From Neobacillus sp. SuZ13 (GTDB lineage Bacteria; Bacillota; Bacilli; Bacillales; Cytobacillaceae): a stretch of 64,000 nt of DNA. The position numbers and the translations under genes are program-made. Each line of letters begins with the position of its first letter. Positions within the stretch are counted from its first letter, which is position 1. The notes beneath the pieces are model-generated. The model made no database searches. It saw only the letters and a program-made list of their open reading frames with translations, and was not told the origin of the DNA. Shown one piece after another: positions 16,830 to 26,173 of this stretch. The stretch spans positions 4,239,501 to 4,303,500 of the forward strand of contig NZ_CP126107.1 in NCBI RefSeq assembly GCF_030123365.1, in the 5' to 3' direction.

Positions 16830-17866
16830 TATCTATCACCATATTTCGCTAATACCAACCTTATTTGAAAATATGTTGCAATTACTATTTTTTCTCGAAT
16901 TAACTTTAACTGTTTAGTTGCAATTTGATGTGAAATTTCTAAAATCTTATTTTGTAACTCTATATCTACGTAAGTATCAATAGAGAAATTCTCTATATTT
17001 AAGGCTAATTCAACCAGATGATCTTCTATTGTACTTAATTTTAAGTTCCTTATATTTGCAATCATATCAAGTGTATATCCTTGATTTAATAATCTCTGTG
17101 TTTTCCTAGTAGATAACGTTAATTCATCATTTTTCATTAGACCTTTGACTAAAAAAGGCAAAATTTTAAACTCACTACTATCTTCCTCAATTTTTTGCAT
17201 TAAATAATGAAGTGTATTAGTAAACCCAATTTGGTAATCGTGAAAATCTATATTTAACTGTTTGGCTGCTTGAAGAGGGGTCAAGCCAATTTGTTGAAAA
17301 CCTGTTAACTGAATTACTACAATCGCAGGGTCAAATCCATTTCCTGTGTCAAAACAATCCTCTAATTCTGAATAAACAGTGGTCCCCATTTCCATCCTAG
17401 GCATATTAATACTTTTTAGAGTAGATTTTAACCAACTATGAACCTCTTTGTTTTTTTGGATGGGAATATATCTTGTTTCACCGAACATTAAATTGGATAT
17501 CACCTGCACTAATAAGGACAATCTTTCCCAAAATAAGGATGTCATTTGATGATAGTTCCAGCCATTAATATACTTTGGGAGTTGTTTTTTTTCTAGGAGT
17601 TCTTTTCCAAGAAGAGTTAATATAAATCGTTGTTCTCCGATATTTTTTATCCACTTTTTTTCACTCATCGATTGGATGATCTCTTCAAAAGATTCCCTTG
17701 ATAATTGTTCGTAAATCCCAAAAAAACTTTTCAACGAAAATAAATGGGCATCTTGGATTGTTTGCGATGACTTTTTTCCATTAAGAAGGTGATAGACCGC
17801 ATAAATGGTCCGTTCCCTATTTAATTGTTTTATACTGTAAAGAATGATGGATTCAATTTGGAGCAT
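16829..17866 (-). CDS. ypbB: YpbB, helix-turn-helix protein of unknown function
   Basis: 345 aa protein. The C-terminal part contains a helicase-associated HTH pattern (RLLNQGYTLDMIANIRNLKLSTIEDHLVE), as found at the ends of RecQ-like proteins. It is encoded directly before recS with a one-base overlap, so the two probably cooperate, YpbB perhaps supplying the missing DNA-binding module. The start at 17866 is chosen because GGGAGG lies 5 bases upstream; the longer reading begins ahead of that site. Confidence 0.82.
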   Translation of the reverse strand: MLQIESIILYSIKQLNRERTIYAVYHLLNGKKSSQTIQDAHLFSLKSFFGIYEQLSRESFEEIIQSMSEKKWIKNIGEQRFILTLLGKELLEKKQLPKYINGWNYHQMTSLFWERLSLLVQVISNLMFGETRYIPIQKNKEVHSWLKSTLKSINMPRMEMGTTVYSELEDCFDTGNGFDPAIVVIQLTGFQQIGLTPLQAAKQLNIDFHDYQIGFTNTLHYLMQKIEEDSSEFKILPFLVKGLMKNDELTLSTRKTQRLLNQGYTLDMIANIRNLKLSTIEDHLVELALNIENFSIDTYVDIELQNKILEISHQIATKQLKLIREKIVIATYFQIRLVLAKYGDR

Positions 17867-18122
17867 ACGAACCTCCCACCACTTATTTCGCGCATATTCG
17901 ACCAAAAACACCATTTTCCTTCTTTATTCTACCATGAAATAAGGGAACTTGATGACCAAAAATGTGGAAGATTTAGAAAATCGCTTGGATAAACTAAAGG
18001 GATAAAGGCATTTTTCTATTGAAAAGTTGACGATACAGTTTTACAATAGATATGAGTTATCCGTTTTCATATTATTAATGGAAATGAGTCTTATTTTTTT
18101 AATTTACTGGGAGGTTTTTTTC

Positions 18123-18371
18123 ATGGCAAAGTATACAATTGTTGATAAGGAAACATGCATTGCATGTGGAGCTTGCGGCGCAGCAGCACCAGATATCTAT
18201 GATTACGACGATGAAGGTATCGCATACGTAACTCTTGATGATAATGAAGGAATTGTTGAAATTCCTGATGTATTAATCGATGACATGATGGATGCTTTTG
18301 AGGGCTGCCCTACTGATTCCATTAAAGTAGCAGACGAAGCTTTTGATGGCAATCCAACTAAATTTGAATAA
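18123..18371 (+). CDS. fer: Ferredoxin, 4Fe-4S
   Basis: 82 aa acidic electron carrier with one [4Fe-4S] cluster. The ligands are in CIACGAC near the N-terminus and CP in EGCPTDSIKV near the C-terminus. The length fits the Bacillus ferredoxin. GGGAGG upstream and homology set the start at 18123; the preceding in-frame codons are not coding. It is divergent from ypbB, as in B. subtilis. Confidence 0.95.
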   Translation: MAKYTIVDKETCIACGACGAAAPDIYDYDDEGIAYVTLDDNEGIVEIPDVLIDDMMDAFEGCPTDSIKVADEAFDGNPTKFE

Positions 18372-18400
18372 TATTTAGGATAAGATGTTTAAGCTACTAC

Positions 18401-18424
18401 CCCTCTCCTTTTTAGGTGAGGGGC
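18401..18424 (+). terminator. Terminator of fer
   Basis: The stem CCCCTC-TCC / GGT-GAGGGG with one mismatch is followed by CTTTTATTTTTATTT on the plus strand. Confidence 0.75.
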
Positions 18425-18450
18425 TTTTATTTTTATTTACAAAATAAACA

Positions 18451-18478
18451 ACAGGAGGAATGATTCCCCCTGCTGTTC
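18451..18478 (-). terminator. Terminator of ribU
   Basis: An imperfect stem AACAGCAGGGGGAA / TTCCTCCTGTT is followed on the minus strand by GTTTATTTTG, just after the ribU stop. Confidence 0.65.
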
Positions 18479-18484
18479 AGCTGC

Positions 18485-19069
18485 TTAGGCGCTTTTTATA
18501 GTTGTATATTTAATGATCCATGCTTGCATCCGTATGAACAGAAGCATAAAGATGCCTGACATCATGACACCTTTTAAAAGGTTAAATGGTAAGATTGCTG
18601 GCAACACTAAATTCCGCATATCTGGAAAGCCCATCAGTACGGTATATGCAGGTAAAATTACCAAGTAGTTTAAAATACTCATCATTACCGCCATAATTGT
18701 CGTACCGATAATTAAAGCTAGCGTCATACCTTTTCTAGTCTTAAGTCTATTATATACAAAATAAGTTGGCAGGATAAACACAATTCCTGCAACGAAATTG
18801 GCTATATGCCCCACAGGAATTCCTGTTTGGCTTCCTGTCTGAATATAATTAAGGACATTTTTAAAAAACTCAACTAAAATTCCTGCAATCGGACCAAAAA
18901 TCAATGTGGCAATTAAGGCTGGAATGTCACTGAAATCGACAAACAAGAAATTTGGGAATAGCGGCAATGGAAATTGTATTAGCATTAACAAAAAAGCAAT
19001 ACTACTCAGCATTCCTATTGACACATAAGCCCTAACGTTCATTTTCCTCTTTTTCTGCATTTTCTTCAT
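18485..19069 (-). CDS. ribU: Riboflavin transporter, ECF S component RibU
   Basis: 194 aa integral membrane protein with about six helices and a basic N-terminus. The pattern FPNFLFVDFSDIPALIATLIFGP and the GxxVGHxANFxAG motif are characteristic of RibU. It binds riboflavin/FMN and works with the shared EcfA-A'-T energising module encoded elsewhere. I start at 19069, where AAGGAGA lies upstream. An FMN riboswitch with its own terminator precedes the gene, so expression falls when FMN is plentiful. Confidence 0.95.
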   Translation of the reverse strand: MKKMQKKRKMNVRAYVSIGMLSSIAFLLMLIQFPLPLFPNFLFVDFSDIPALIATLIFGPIAGILVEFFKNVLNYIQTGSQTGIPVGHIANFVAGIVFILPTYFVYNRLKTRKGMTLALIIGTTIMAVMMSILNYLVILPAYTVLMGFPDMRNLVLPAILPFNLLKGVMMSGIFMLLFIRMQAWIIKYTTIKSA

Positions 19070-19144
19070 CTTCCTCTCTCCTTTTTTGATCCATCGCGTT
19101 AAGGAAGAGAGGTTCAGCAAACAAACGAGACCAATGTAAATAAA

Positions 19145-19178
19145 AACTCCCTCAGCAATAATTGCTTGAGGGAGTTTA
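19145..19178 (-). terminator. Expression-platform terminator of the FMN riboswitch
   Basis: The stem AAACTCCCTCAAGCAAT / ATTGCTGAGGGAGTTT (one bulge) is followed by TTTATTT on the minus strand, between the aptamer and ribU. This supports control by premature termination. Confidence 0.85.
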
Positions 19179-19236
19179 CAAAGGCACGCTTAATAAACGT
19201 TCATTAATATATAATTTTTGAACGTCTGCAGAACCT

Positions 19237-19366
19237 CCATCTTCTCCCATCCAGACTATACTGTCGGCTTTGGAATCTCACCAAATCCTGCCTAAAACGG
19301 CTCGCGGGCTTATGAGTATTTACTCAAATACCGCCGATCGGGAATTTCACCCTGCCCCGAAGATAG
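19237..19366 (-). promoter_or_regulatory. FMN riboswitch (RFN element)
   Basis: Reading the minus strand, the conserved blocks appear in order: TCTTCGGGGCAGGGTG, AAATTCCCGATCGGCGGT, AGCCCGCGAGC, GGCAGGATTTGGTGAGATTC, and CCGACAGTATAGTCTGGATG followed by GGAGAAGA. The outer stem pairs the ATCTTC start with GAAGAT at the end. It is the standard aptamer that binds FMN and lies about 170 bases before the ribU start, with a terminator hairpin in between. Confidence 0.97.
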
Positions 19367-19439
19367 ATCGATATTAAATTACAATATTAATTATACTGTA
19401 GAACATTTCTTTTGTTAAGTAAAAGATTTTAACAACAAA

Positions 19440-19463
19440 ACCCGCAGACAACAGTCTGCGGGT
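19440..19463 (-). terminator. Terminator after the M23 peptidase gene
   Basis: A perfect 10-bp stem ACCCGCAGAC / GTCTGCGGGT with a four-base loop is followed by TTTGTTGTT on the minus strand. Confidence 0.8.
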
Positions 19464-19477
19464 CTTACTGCCCGAGA

Positions 19478-20215
19478 TTAATGGACATTTAATATTTGTT
19501 TAGGTTTAATCAGATCGGTGGAAAGATGGTTTAGCTCTTTAATCCGGGTCACCGAGATGTTTTTTTTCTTCGAAATTGAATACAATGTATCACCCTGTTT
19601 GACGATATATTGTTGGTTCGTCACTTTGATTTTATCCTCTTTAATGTGTGAGCTCGCCTCTAATACATCGTGATTACTTGCCGCAATACCTCCGCGTACA
19701 GTCTCCCCGGTGTCTGCTTTTCCTAATATCGTTTCTGGATCCAAGGCAAATTTCTTATCGTATCTCCATTCTTGCTGATGCGTTTCAAAATGGAGATGAG
19801 TCCCGGTAGCTTGTCCAGTTTCCCCCATTTTCCCTATTACTGTTCCTTGCTTAATCTTTTGCCCTTTATACACGTTTCGCTTGTTTAAGTGTGCGTAAAC
19901 AGTCACTATATGACTTGGATGTTTAATAAACACAACATTTCCATATGTATTAGAGTAATAAGATTTCACCACTTGCCCGTCAGCCACGGCTAGTACAGGT
20001 GTATTTAATTTTCCAGCGATATCTATCCCCTTATGCTTACCCATCCTTGTTCCATATGTATCAGAAACTATACCATCTGCAGGCCATATCCACCCATCCT
20101 TAACCTTTTTATCAATTTTCATGCTGGCTTCTGAATGCTTTCCTCCTAAAAATAACAAACTGACACATAGCGCCATAATTAGGGCAATAATAACCCTTTT
20201 TATGTAATCTCGCAT
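19478..20215 (-). CDS. M23 family metallopeptidase with LysM domain
   Basis: 245 aa exported cell-wall hydrolase: signal or anchor sequence (about 7-30), LytM/M23 catalytic domain (about 40-160), and a C-terminal LysM (about 202-245, YIVKQGDTLYSISKKKN). The zinc ligands are in HKGIDIA and HLHFE. It should cleave peptide cross-bridges of peptidoglycan at the cell surface. I cannot assign a B. subtilis orthologue at this site; SpoIIQ-like proteins lack the LysM and the spacing differs. It is monocistronic. Confidence 0.82.
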   Translation of the reverse strand: MRDYIKRVIIALIMALCVSLLFLGGKHSEASMKIDKKVKDGWIWPADGIVSDTYGTRMGKHKGIDIAGKLNTPVLAVADGQVVKSYYSNTYGNVVFIKHPSHIVTVYAHLNKRNVYKGQKIKQGTVIGKMGETGQATGTHLHFETHQQEWRYDKKFALDPETILGKADTGETVRGGIAASNHDVLEASSHIKEDKIKVTNQQYIVKQGDTLYSISKKKNISVTRIKELNHLSTDLIKPKQILNVH

Positions 20216-20357
20216 TTTCTTTAGTCACTCTCCTTAATTCTTTTCTTCCTCCACACAATATGTTGTTTTTTTCACCTTTAGAACATATTCCTTATCGGTG
20301 GAGTGATTAGGCATACTTGTTATAATTTGGAGAAACGATAAATAATATTCATAAAAA

Positions 20358-20379
20358 AATCAACCTTTAACGGTTGATT
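20358..20379 (-). terminator. Terminator of sigX-rsiX
   Basis: An 8-bp stem AATCAACC / GGTTGATT is flanked by TTTTTT upstream and seven Ts downstream on the minus strand, directly after the rsiX stop. Confidence 0.85.
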
Positions 20380-20387
20380 AAAAAAGA

Positions 20388-21563
20388 TTATTGTAATTTC
20401 CGTTGATTCGGGGCCAGCGGTACTTTGTTCTCTTTTGAGAGGTCGAATGGTCCAATATTTTTTATTGGTGGATTCGTAATAAAGACTTTTTCTAACCCGA
20501 ATTCTTTTGCAGTTAATAACAGTGACTCATAAGCGTTTATTGTCGGTTGATCATCTTGAAGGCTTGCATCTTCCTTCAATGATACAATTAACGTCTTCTC
20601 TTTAATTGACACCTCATCAATCGGCAGTGCAGGTAAAAGCGAACTTTTTAACCCTAGTGTGGGCTGATCCTTTTTCATATCCTCAACAGCCATCTTAATA
20701 TCTTTATATTTTTCTATAGATGGGACTAGGAAGGGTATTTCATTACTATCGGAATAGTAAAAGAAGAAGGCATGATTCTTTTGTTGCTGTATGCTTACTT
20801 CTTCCTGATGACCATAATTCCCCAATTCAATACCAGGTTCACCATTGGTTGAAAATCTTATCTTTTTTAAATCACTATTGGAGGAGATATCTTTTTGCAG
20901 TATATTAATAAAATTTGTTTCTGTCGCTGAACCTTGTCCATACTGATGGTTTAATGGCAAATCCACTTTAATTGACTTATTCTTATTATCAAGTTTCAAT
21001 GAAGCATTAAGAGGGTAGAATTCACTTAACCCCCATTCTTGCTCCTTTAAATTCACCATATTTTCATTAAATAGCTCCAGCCATGTTCTCTCATTTGAAT
21101 CATTAATAATTGTTGAAACAGGTACAAGAATTTGTATTTGTGGGTCTGGAATCCAGTAGGTTAACACTTTTCCTTTGCCTACTTCTCCATCATATATAGC
21201 CGTTTTCAAAGTTTGAGTCTTATCCGCTCCTGAAAATGTTCTTGCTTTTGAACTTGTATCATCCTTTTTTAACGCAATCGTTGAATTTTTATCTGCCGTT
21301 TGTATATCTCGCTCTACAGATGATTTCTCTTGACTAGCATTATCCTCTGAGTATTGTGGCCCGACCATTAATTTAGGAATTAAGATAAAGAATATGAGCA
21401 AGGCAGCAACAGTTGCAAGACCAGGTACCAGCCATTGTTTTGGTTTTGTTTTTCTTATTGGAAGATTTCGATATATGTCACGAGAATTGCGATCATCTTG
21501 TATTTTAGGCATCTGCCTTAATAGTTCTTCGAGCTGCTTATCGCTCCACTCTGACTTTTTCAC
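20388..21563 (-). CDS. rsiX: Anti-sigma-X factor RsiX
   Basis: 391 aa membrane anti-sigma factor. A cytoplasmic N-terminal domain (about 1-40) is followed by a transmembrane helix (about 42-66, WLVPGLATVAALLIFFIL) and a large extracytoplasmic region with GerMN-like character. I place the start at a GTG (21563), which has AAGGAGG 9 bases upstream; an ATG 21 bases earlier has no ribosome-binding site. This start overlaps sigX by 26 bases, consistent with coupled translation of sigma and anti-sigma factor. Confidence 0.88.
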   Translation of the reverse strand: MKKSEWSDKQLEELLRQMPKIQDDRNSRDIYRNLPIRKTKPKQWLVPGLATVAALLIFFILIPKLMVGPQYSEDNASQEKSSVERDIQTADKNSTIALKKDDTSSKARTFSGADKTQTLKTAIYDGEVGKGKVLTYWIPDPQIQILVPVSTIINDSNERTWLELFNENMVNLKEQEWGLSEFYPLNASLKLDNKNKSIKVDLPLNHQYGQGSATETNFINILQKDISSNSDLKKIRFSTNGEPGIELGNYGHQEEVSIQQQKNHAFFFYYSDSNEIPFLVPSIEKYKDIKMAVEDMKKDQPTLGLKSSLLPALPIDEVSIKEKTLIVSLKEDASLQDDQPTINAYESLLLTAKEFGLEKVFITNPPIKNIGPFDLSKENKVPLAPNQRKLQ

Positions 21564-22089
21564 TAGCTGTTCCCTCCTTTTCATAGGAAAATTCCATATG
21601 CTTCTTCAAAACCTTTAAGGAACGGTGTTGTGTAGTTTTTACCTTACTTTCAGTCCATCCTAATGCTTGGGCTGTTTCAGCAATAGATAAATCTTGTATA
21701 TACCGTAGAATTATCACAGCTCGTTGATCAAGTGTGCAATATTCCAGGCAAGTATATACCCATCTGATTTCTTCCCTTTGTACCGCAATTTCTTCTGGAA
21801 TCGGATATCCATCTTTCAGTTGATCAGTTGACCAATCGAATTTTTCCAGTAATCTCTCTTTCCATCCCTTTTGTTTTCGAAAAGAGTCTATGGCCACATT
21901 TCTTGCAATCGAAAAAAGCCATGTTTTCTCGCTGCTTTTCCCTTCAAAACGCCGATAGGATTTAAATACCCTTATATACACCTCTTGGACAAGATCTTCT
22001 GCTTGTTCCTTGTTTCTAACCATATAAAATAGAAATTGAAAAACGTCGTGATGGTATTTTTGATAAAGTTCATCGAAAACGGAGTCCAT
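21538..22089 (-). CDS. sigX: ECF sigma factor SigX
   Basis: 183 aa sigma factor of the extracytoplasmic-function type. Region 2 (about 5-75) contains DLVQEVYIRVFKSYRRFEG and TWLFSIARNVAIDSFRKQK. Region 4 (about 120-170) has LRYIQDLSIAETAQALGWTESKVKTTQHR. In B. subtilis SigX controls envelope charge and lipid genes. The start at 22089 has GGGGAGGGG upstream. rsiX follows with overlap, and resE-resD lie upstream on the same strand behind a terminator. Confidence 0.93.
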   Translation of the reverse strand: MDSVFDELYQKYHHDVFQFLFYMVRNKEQAEDLVQEVYIRVFKSYRRFEGKSSEKTWLFSIARNVAIDSFRKQKGWKERLLEKFDWSTDQLKDGYPIPEEIAVQREEIRWVYTCLEYCTLDQRAVIILRYIQDLSIAETAQALGWTESKVKTTQHRSLKVLKKHMEFSYEKEGTASEKVRVER

Positions 22090-22116
22090 CAATTCCCCTC
22101 CCCGTTCATAATATTA

Positions 22117-22142
22117 GTCGATTTATATGTATAAAAGTTTCA
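22117..22142 (-). promoter_or_regulatory. ECF-type autoregulatory promoter of sigX
   Basis: On the minus strand TGAAAC (22137-22142) and CGAC (22117-22120) are separated by 16 bases. This is the ECF sigma-X/sigma-W class, with the CGAC -10 preferred by sigma-X. It lies about 28 bases before the sigX start and implies autoregulation. Confidence 0.75.
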
Positions 22143-22220
22143 CCCTATAAATATAGACTTTTTTGTGACAAAATGAAAGGTATAATTTGGAATTGATTTC
22201 CTAAAAGTTCGATAAAAAAA

Positions 22221-22241
22221 CTCATCCTAATTATGGATGAG
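22221..22241 (-). terminator. Terminator of the res operon
   Basis: An 8-bp stem CTCATCC(A) / (T)GGATGAG is followed by seven Ts on the minus strand, about 80 bases after the resE stop. Confidence 0.8.
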
Positions 22242-22318
22242 CTTTTGATTTAACACTAATTTTTTCTTAATTGTTCCCCGTGAATCAAGAACAATCGGCA
22301 AAAAACTTGTTCAATTTA

Positions 22319-24100
22319 CTATTTTCGAGGTACCAAGAAGGAAAATGTCGTTCCATGCCCGATTTTACTCTGAACCGAAATATGACCATGGTGTGCATCT
22401 ATAATATTTTTAGCTATGGCAAGTCCAAGTCCAGTCCCTGCTCTTCCTCTAGTTCGTGCTTTATCGGCTTTATAAAAACGTTCAAAGACGAACGGCAGGT
22501 CTTCTTCGGGAATACCAGAGCCAGAATCCTTTACCCGGATCTTAATTCCCATTTCTTCTGATGTAACATTTAATTTAACCGAACCACCCTTAGGTGTGTG
22601 TCTGATCGCATTATCAATTAAATTCGTAAGTACCTGTTCAATACGATCAGGATCAAACGAAATAGAGGTGATTCCATTCTCAATTTCTGCATACAATTGA
22701 ACTTCATTCTCTTTAGCTAATCCCTGAAACTTATGAATAATCCGATTAATAAATGATGGAATATCAATTTCTTCCTTTGTTAATAGAAGATGTCCTGCTT
22801 CCATTCGGGCCAAATCAAGCAACTCATTTACAAGCCTGCCCATCCTTAATGATTCATCGTAAATGACCTTTGCCATTTCCTTTTTCTCTTCTTGAGATTC
22901 AGCAATATCATCTACAATCGCTTCACTATACCCTTGTAACATCGATATAGGCGTTCTGAGTTCATGTGAAACATTCGCAATAAAGTCTTGTCTCATTTTA
23001 TCTAACTGCCGTTCTTCTGTCATATCCCTTAAAACAGCAACAGCACCGCGGATAAATCGGTTACTATATAATGGACTTACCAGGATGACCCAGTGCCTGC
23101 CTTGAAACGAAATTTCACCAACTTGTTCGGACTCAGTATTTACTGCTTGTTGGAATAGATCCATTACTTCTGTTGGGATTGCCTCAGAATCAGAACTAAA
23201 TCCACCCATCTCATAATACCAATATTGTAGAAAACGATCAGCAGGGGGATTGGTAATTAATATCGTACCGTCCCGATTAAAAGTAATTACTCCATCTGCC
23301 ATACTACTTAAGATACTTGAAAGCTGTTCTTTTTCTTGGCTAAGTGCACTCATATTGAATTTCAATTGTCTGCCCATTTGATTAAACGCAGTTGCTAATT
23401 CACCAATTTCATCGTGAGTAAGGATTGGAACTTTGGTATCGAACTTCCCTCTAGCCACTTCAAATGCAGCTTCCCGCATCTTTCTTAACGGAGCAGCAAT
23501 TCTTGTAGATAAAAAGAAAGCAAAAATGGTTGTTAGAATAATCGCAACACCAGCAACAAGTAAAATAAATTTAGTTGTTTCATGGGTTGTTTCCTGCATG
23601 ACTTCCATTGATTGATATATAAAGACGGCACTATGCTCTTCCCCAGGAAGATGCAAAGGTACACCGATAATCGAAAACTTAGTACCCTTTCCATCTTCAT
23701 CATTGAAGGTAAGTGTGGAAACCTTTTCAACATTAACATCTCGTTTAAAGACTTGTGATAAATTTGGGTCATTCTTAATATCTGCCAATGATAACCTTTT
23801 CGTCTTTTCTGTGTTTGGAGAGTAGTAGATTTCATTCTCATTTTTGATAATTACTACATTATTCACTTTATCGATAATTTCCCAAGATATCTCTAATCCA
23901 AGTGATAATTCTCCATTAGTATGTCCTTCTAAAACGGAAGCAATCTTCTCGGCTGTGTTGGTTAAATCCTCTTTCATCTCAAGAGTATTGTAGTTTTGGA
24001 AAAATTCGAGAAGCATAATTGTTAAAATGAATAGCACAACTGAAACTAATAAAAGGATTGTTAACCATAGCTTTCCTACAACACTTCTTAAAAAGGTCAT
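22319..24100 (-). CDS. resE: Sensor histidine kinase ResE
   Basis: 593 aa membrane sensor kinase: two transmembrane segments (about 9-30 and 178-198) bounding an extracytoplasmic sensor, a HAMP domain (about 200-250), a PAS-like domain (about 255-365), HisKA with the phosphorylated His in NVSHELRTP, and an HATPase_c domain (N, G1 and G2 boxes ending GTGLGLAIAK). It phosphorylates ResD under oxygen limitation or nitric oxide. Its start overlaps the resD stop (ATGA). Confidence 0.95.
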   Translation of the reverse strand: MTFLRSVVGKLWLTILLLVSVVLFILTIMLLEFFQNYNTLEMKEDLTNTAEKIASVLEGHTNGELSLGLEISWEIIDKVNNVVIIKNENEIYYSPNTEKTKRLSLADIKNDPNLSQVFKRDVNVEKVSTLTFNDEDGKGTKFSIIGVPLHLPGEEHSAVFIYQSMEVMQETTHETTKFILLVAGVAIILTTIFAFFLSTRIAAPLRKMREAAFEVARGKFDTKVPILTHDEIGELATAFNQMGRQLKFNMSALSQEKEQLSSILSSMADGVITFNRDGTILITNPPADRFLQYWYYEMGGFSSDSEAIPTEVMDLFQQAVNTESEQVGEISFQGRHWVILVSPLYSNRFIRGAVAVLRDMTEERQLDKMRQDFIANVSHELRTPISMLQGYSEAIVDDIAESQEEKKEMAKVIYDESLRMGRLVNELLDLARMEAGHLLLTKEEIDIPSFINRIIHKFQGLAKENEVQLYAEIENGITSISFDPDRIEQVLTNLIDNAIRHTPKGGSVKLNVTSEEMGIKIRVKDSGSGIPEEDLPFVFERFYKADKARTRGRAGTGLGLAIAKNIIDAHHGHISVQSKIGHGTTFSFLVPRK

Positions 24101-24813
24101 TCATTAATAACCTCAAATTTATAGCCTACACCCCAGACTGTGACAATCATTCTTGCCGCTTGCTCGGATACTTTATTTAATTTTTCACGGAGACGCTTTA
24201 CATGTGTATCTACTGTACGTAGATCTCCGAAAAACTCGTAATGCCAGACTTCCTTAAGTAATTGTTCACGATCAAAAACTTTATCTGGTGCTTTTGATAA
24301 GAAATAAAGTAATTCATATTCTTTTGGAGTTAGACTAACTTCTTTACCATCAGCTGCTACTCTGTGTGCATCATTATCAATTGTTAGGTGCGGAAATACA
24401 ATTACGTCTTTTGTTGTTGTTTCTGTTTGCAAGTAACTAGTTTGTGATGATCTTCTTAACAAGGCTTTCACCCGTAAAACAACTTCTCGTGGACTGAATG
24501 GTTTAACAATATAATCGTCTGTCCCCACTTCAAATCCTTGAACTCGATTAATTTCTTCACCTTTTGCGGTAAGCATGATTACTGGCGTTGCTTTTTTTTC
24601 TCTTAATTCACGGCAAACTTCAATTCCATCCTTACCAGGCATCATTAGGTCGAGGAGAATGGCATCGTAATCATTAGCAAATGCTTTCGCTAATGCCTCA
24701 TTCCCGTCTTCTGCTTCATCAATTATATAATCTTCTCGCTCTAAGTACATTTTTAATAAGCGACGAATTCTTTCCTCATCATCTACCACTAAAATTTTTA
24801 CGTCTTTATCCAT
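24097..24813 (-). CDS. resD: Response regulator ResD
   Basis: 238 aa OmpR/PhoB-type regulator. The receiver domain has acidic residues DDEE near the N-terminus, the phospho-acceptor Asp in AILLDLMMPG and Lys in VKPFS. The C-terminal winged helix carries LTPKEYELLYFL and VDTHVKRLR. It activates respiration and nitrate genes in B. subtilis. The start at 24813 follows GGGGGG by 7 bases; an earlier in-frame ATG precedes that site and is not used. Confidence 0.95.
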   Translation of the reverse strand: MDKDVKILVVDDEERIRRLLKMYLEREDYIIDEAEDGNEALAKAFANDYDAILLDLMMPGKDGIEVCRELREKKATPVIMLTAKGEEINRVQGFEVGTDDYIVKPFSPREVVLRVKALLRRSSQTSYLQTETTTKDVIVFPHLTIDNDAHRVAADGKEVSLTPKEYELLYFLSKAPDKVFDREQLLKEVWHYEFFGDLRTVDTHVKRLREKLNKVSEQAARMIVTVWGVGYKFEVINE

Positions 24814-24938
24814 TATTAATCCCCCCATGGAGTTTATTTTACAAAACACTATTGTTTTATGCTATAATTTCCTGCTAATTTGCCTTAAAAGTTGTGTCAA
24901 TATTTTGACAAACAATAAAACATTTGAGTTTTAAAAAG

Positions 24939-24964
24939 GCCCTCACTTTAATAAAAGTGAAGGC
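24939..24964 (-). terminator. Hairpin between resC and resD
   Basis: The stem GCCTTCACTTT / AAAGTGAGGGC (one mismatch) is followed by CTTTTT on the minus strand. It probably ends or attenuates resABC transcripts and sets off resDE. Confidence 0.65.
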
Positions 24965-24988
24965 TATAAAAATTAGTTTTAAAGCAAA

Positions 24989-26173
24989 TTAACCAGCATA
25001 GGAATGAAGCCCAGCAATAACGAGATTAACTGCAACGAGGTTAAACATAATTATGACAAAGCCAATGACAGCTAGCCATGCGGATTTTTCTCCATGCCAG
25101 CCTTTTGAAAGGCGCAGATGTAAAAATGCTGCGTAAAACAACCAAGTAATTAATGCCCATACTTCCTTTGGATCCCAGCCCCAAAATCGCGACCAAGCCA
25201 TTTGTGCCCAAATCATTGCAAAAATAAGTGCACCTAGAGTAAAGACAGGAAAACCGATTAACACAGATCGATAGCTAATTTCATCCACAAAGTCTAGTTT
25301 AATGTTTTTAACAATCGGCTTTAGCGCTGCAGCAATTCGCTTTCTTAAAATTAATCTAATGATGCCATAAATAATAAGACCCGCCATCAATGACCAGATA
25401 ACTGTATTTAATTTTTTCGCATTAATAAAGGCTGGAACCTCAAACAAAGGTTTAAATCCATCTTTAGTTACTAATTCTCCTTCATGCGGACCAGAAAGAG
25501 CAGGCATAGTATATTCAAGCACTGCCGCGTTATCGTGTTTATCAATCCAATTAAACTTTTCATGGTAACCCAAACTAGAAAAGATTGAAGATACAGCTAC
25601 GAAACCAATGACTGCAACTAGTGAAAACATCACCATTTCGAGCCAGAATGTCTGTTTACTGGATTTTGTTTGATCAATTGCCTTAACCAAATAAATAAGA
25701 CCTGCTGCAAAACTAATTGCTAAGATGGCTTCTCCAATTGCCGCAGTAGTTACATGAATATGGAGCCAATAGCTTTGTAAAGCTGGTATTAATGGCGAAA
25801 TATCCTTCGGAAACATACTAGCATAAGCAATAACCAAAATAGCCACTGGCATTGTAAATAATCCAAGTAAGGTGGTTCGATAAATAAAATATATAACAAT
25901 AAATGCACCTACAAGAGCCATTCCAAAGAATGTCGTAAACTCAAACATATTACTTACTGGAGCGTGTCCCGCTGCAATCCATCTCGTAATAAAGTACCCT
26001 AACTGCGAAATAAAACCAACAATCGTTAGAAAGACCGCGATTTTCCCCCACTTGTTGGTTCCTTGTTTTTCATCACCTGGCTTTTTTGATTTAATCGACC
26101 CACCAAAAAATAGGGTTGCAACTAAATATAGAATAAAAGAAATAAATAATAAATTACTACTTATTGATGCCAA
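24989..26173 (-). CDS. resC: Cytochrome c biogenesis protein ResC (CcsA)
   Basis: 394 aa polytopic membrane protein of system II cytochrome c maturation. It has the tryptophan-rich haem-handling motif WGWDPKEVWALITW and conserved membrane histidines (for example WLHIHVTTAAIGE). With ResB it forms the haem export and attachment complex. It follows resB directly without a gap. Confidence 0.95.
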   Translation of the reverse strand: MASISSNLLFISFILYLVATLFFGGSIKSKKPGDEKQGTNKWGKIAVFLTIVGFISQLGYFITRWIAAGHAPVSNMFEFTTFFGMALVGAFIVIYFIYRTTLLGLFTMPVAILVIAYASMFPKDISPLIPALQSYWLHIHVTTAAIGEAILAISFAAGLIYLVKAIDQTKSSKQTFWLEMVMFSLVAVIGFVAVSSIFSSLGYHEKFNWIDKHDNAAVLEYTMPALSGPHEGELVTKDGFKPLFEVPAFINAKKLNTVIWSLMAGLIIYGIIRLILRKRIAAALKPIVKNIKLDFVDEISYRSVLIGFPVFTLGALIFAMIWAQMAWSRFWGWDPKEVWALITWLFYAAFLHLRLSKGWHGEKSAWLAVIGFVIIMFNLVAVNLVIAGLHSYAG

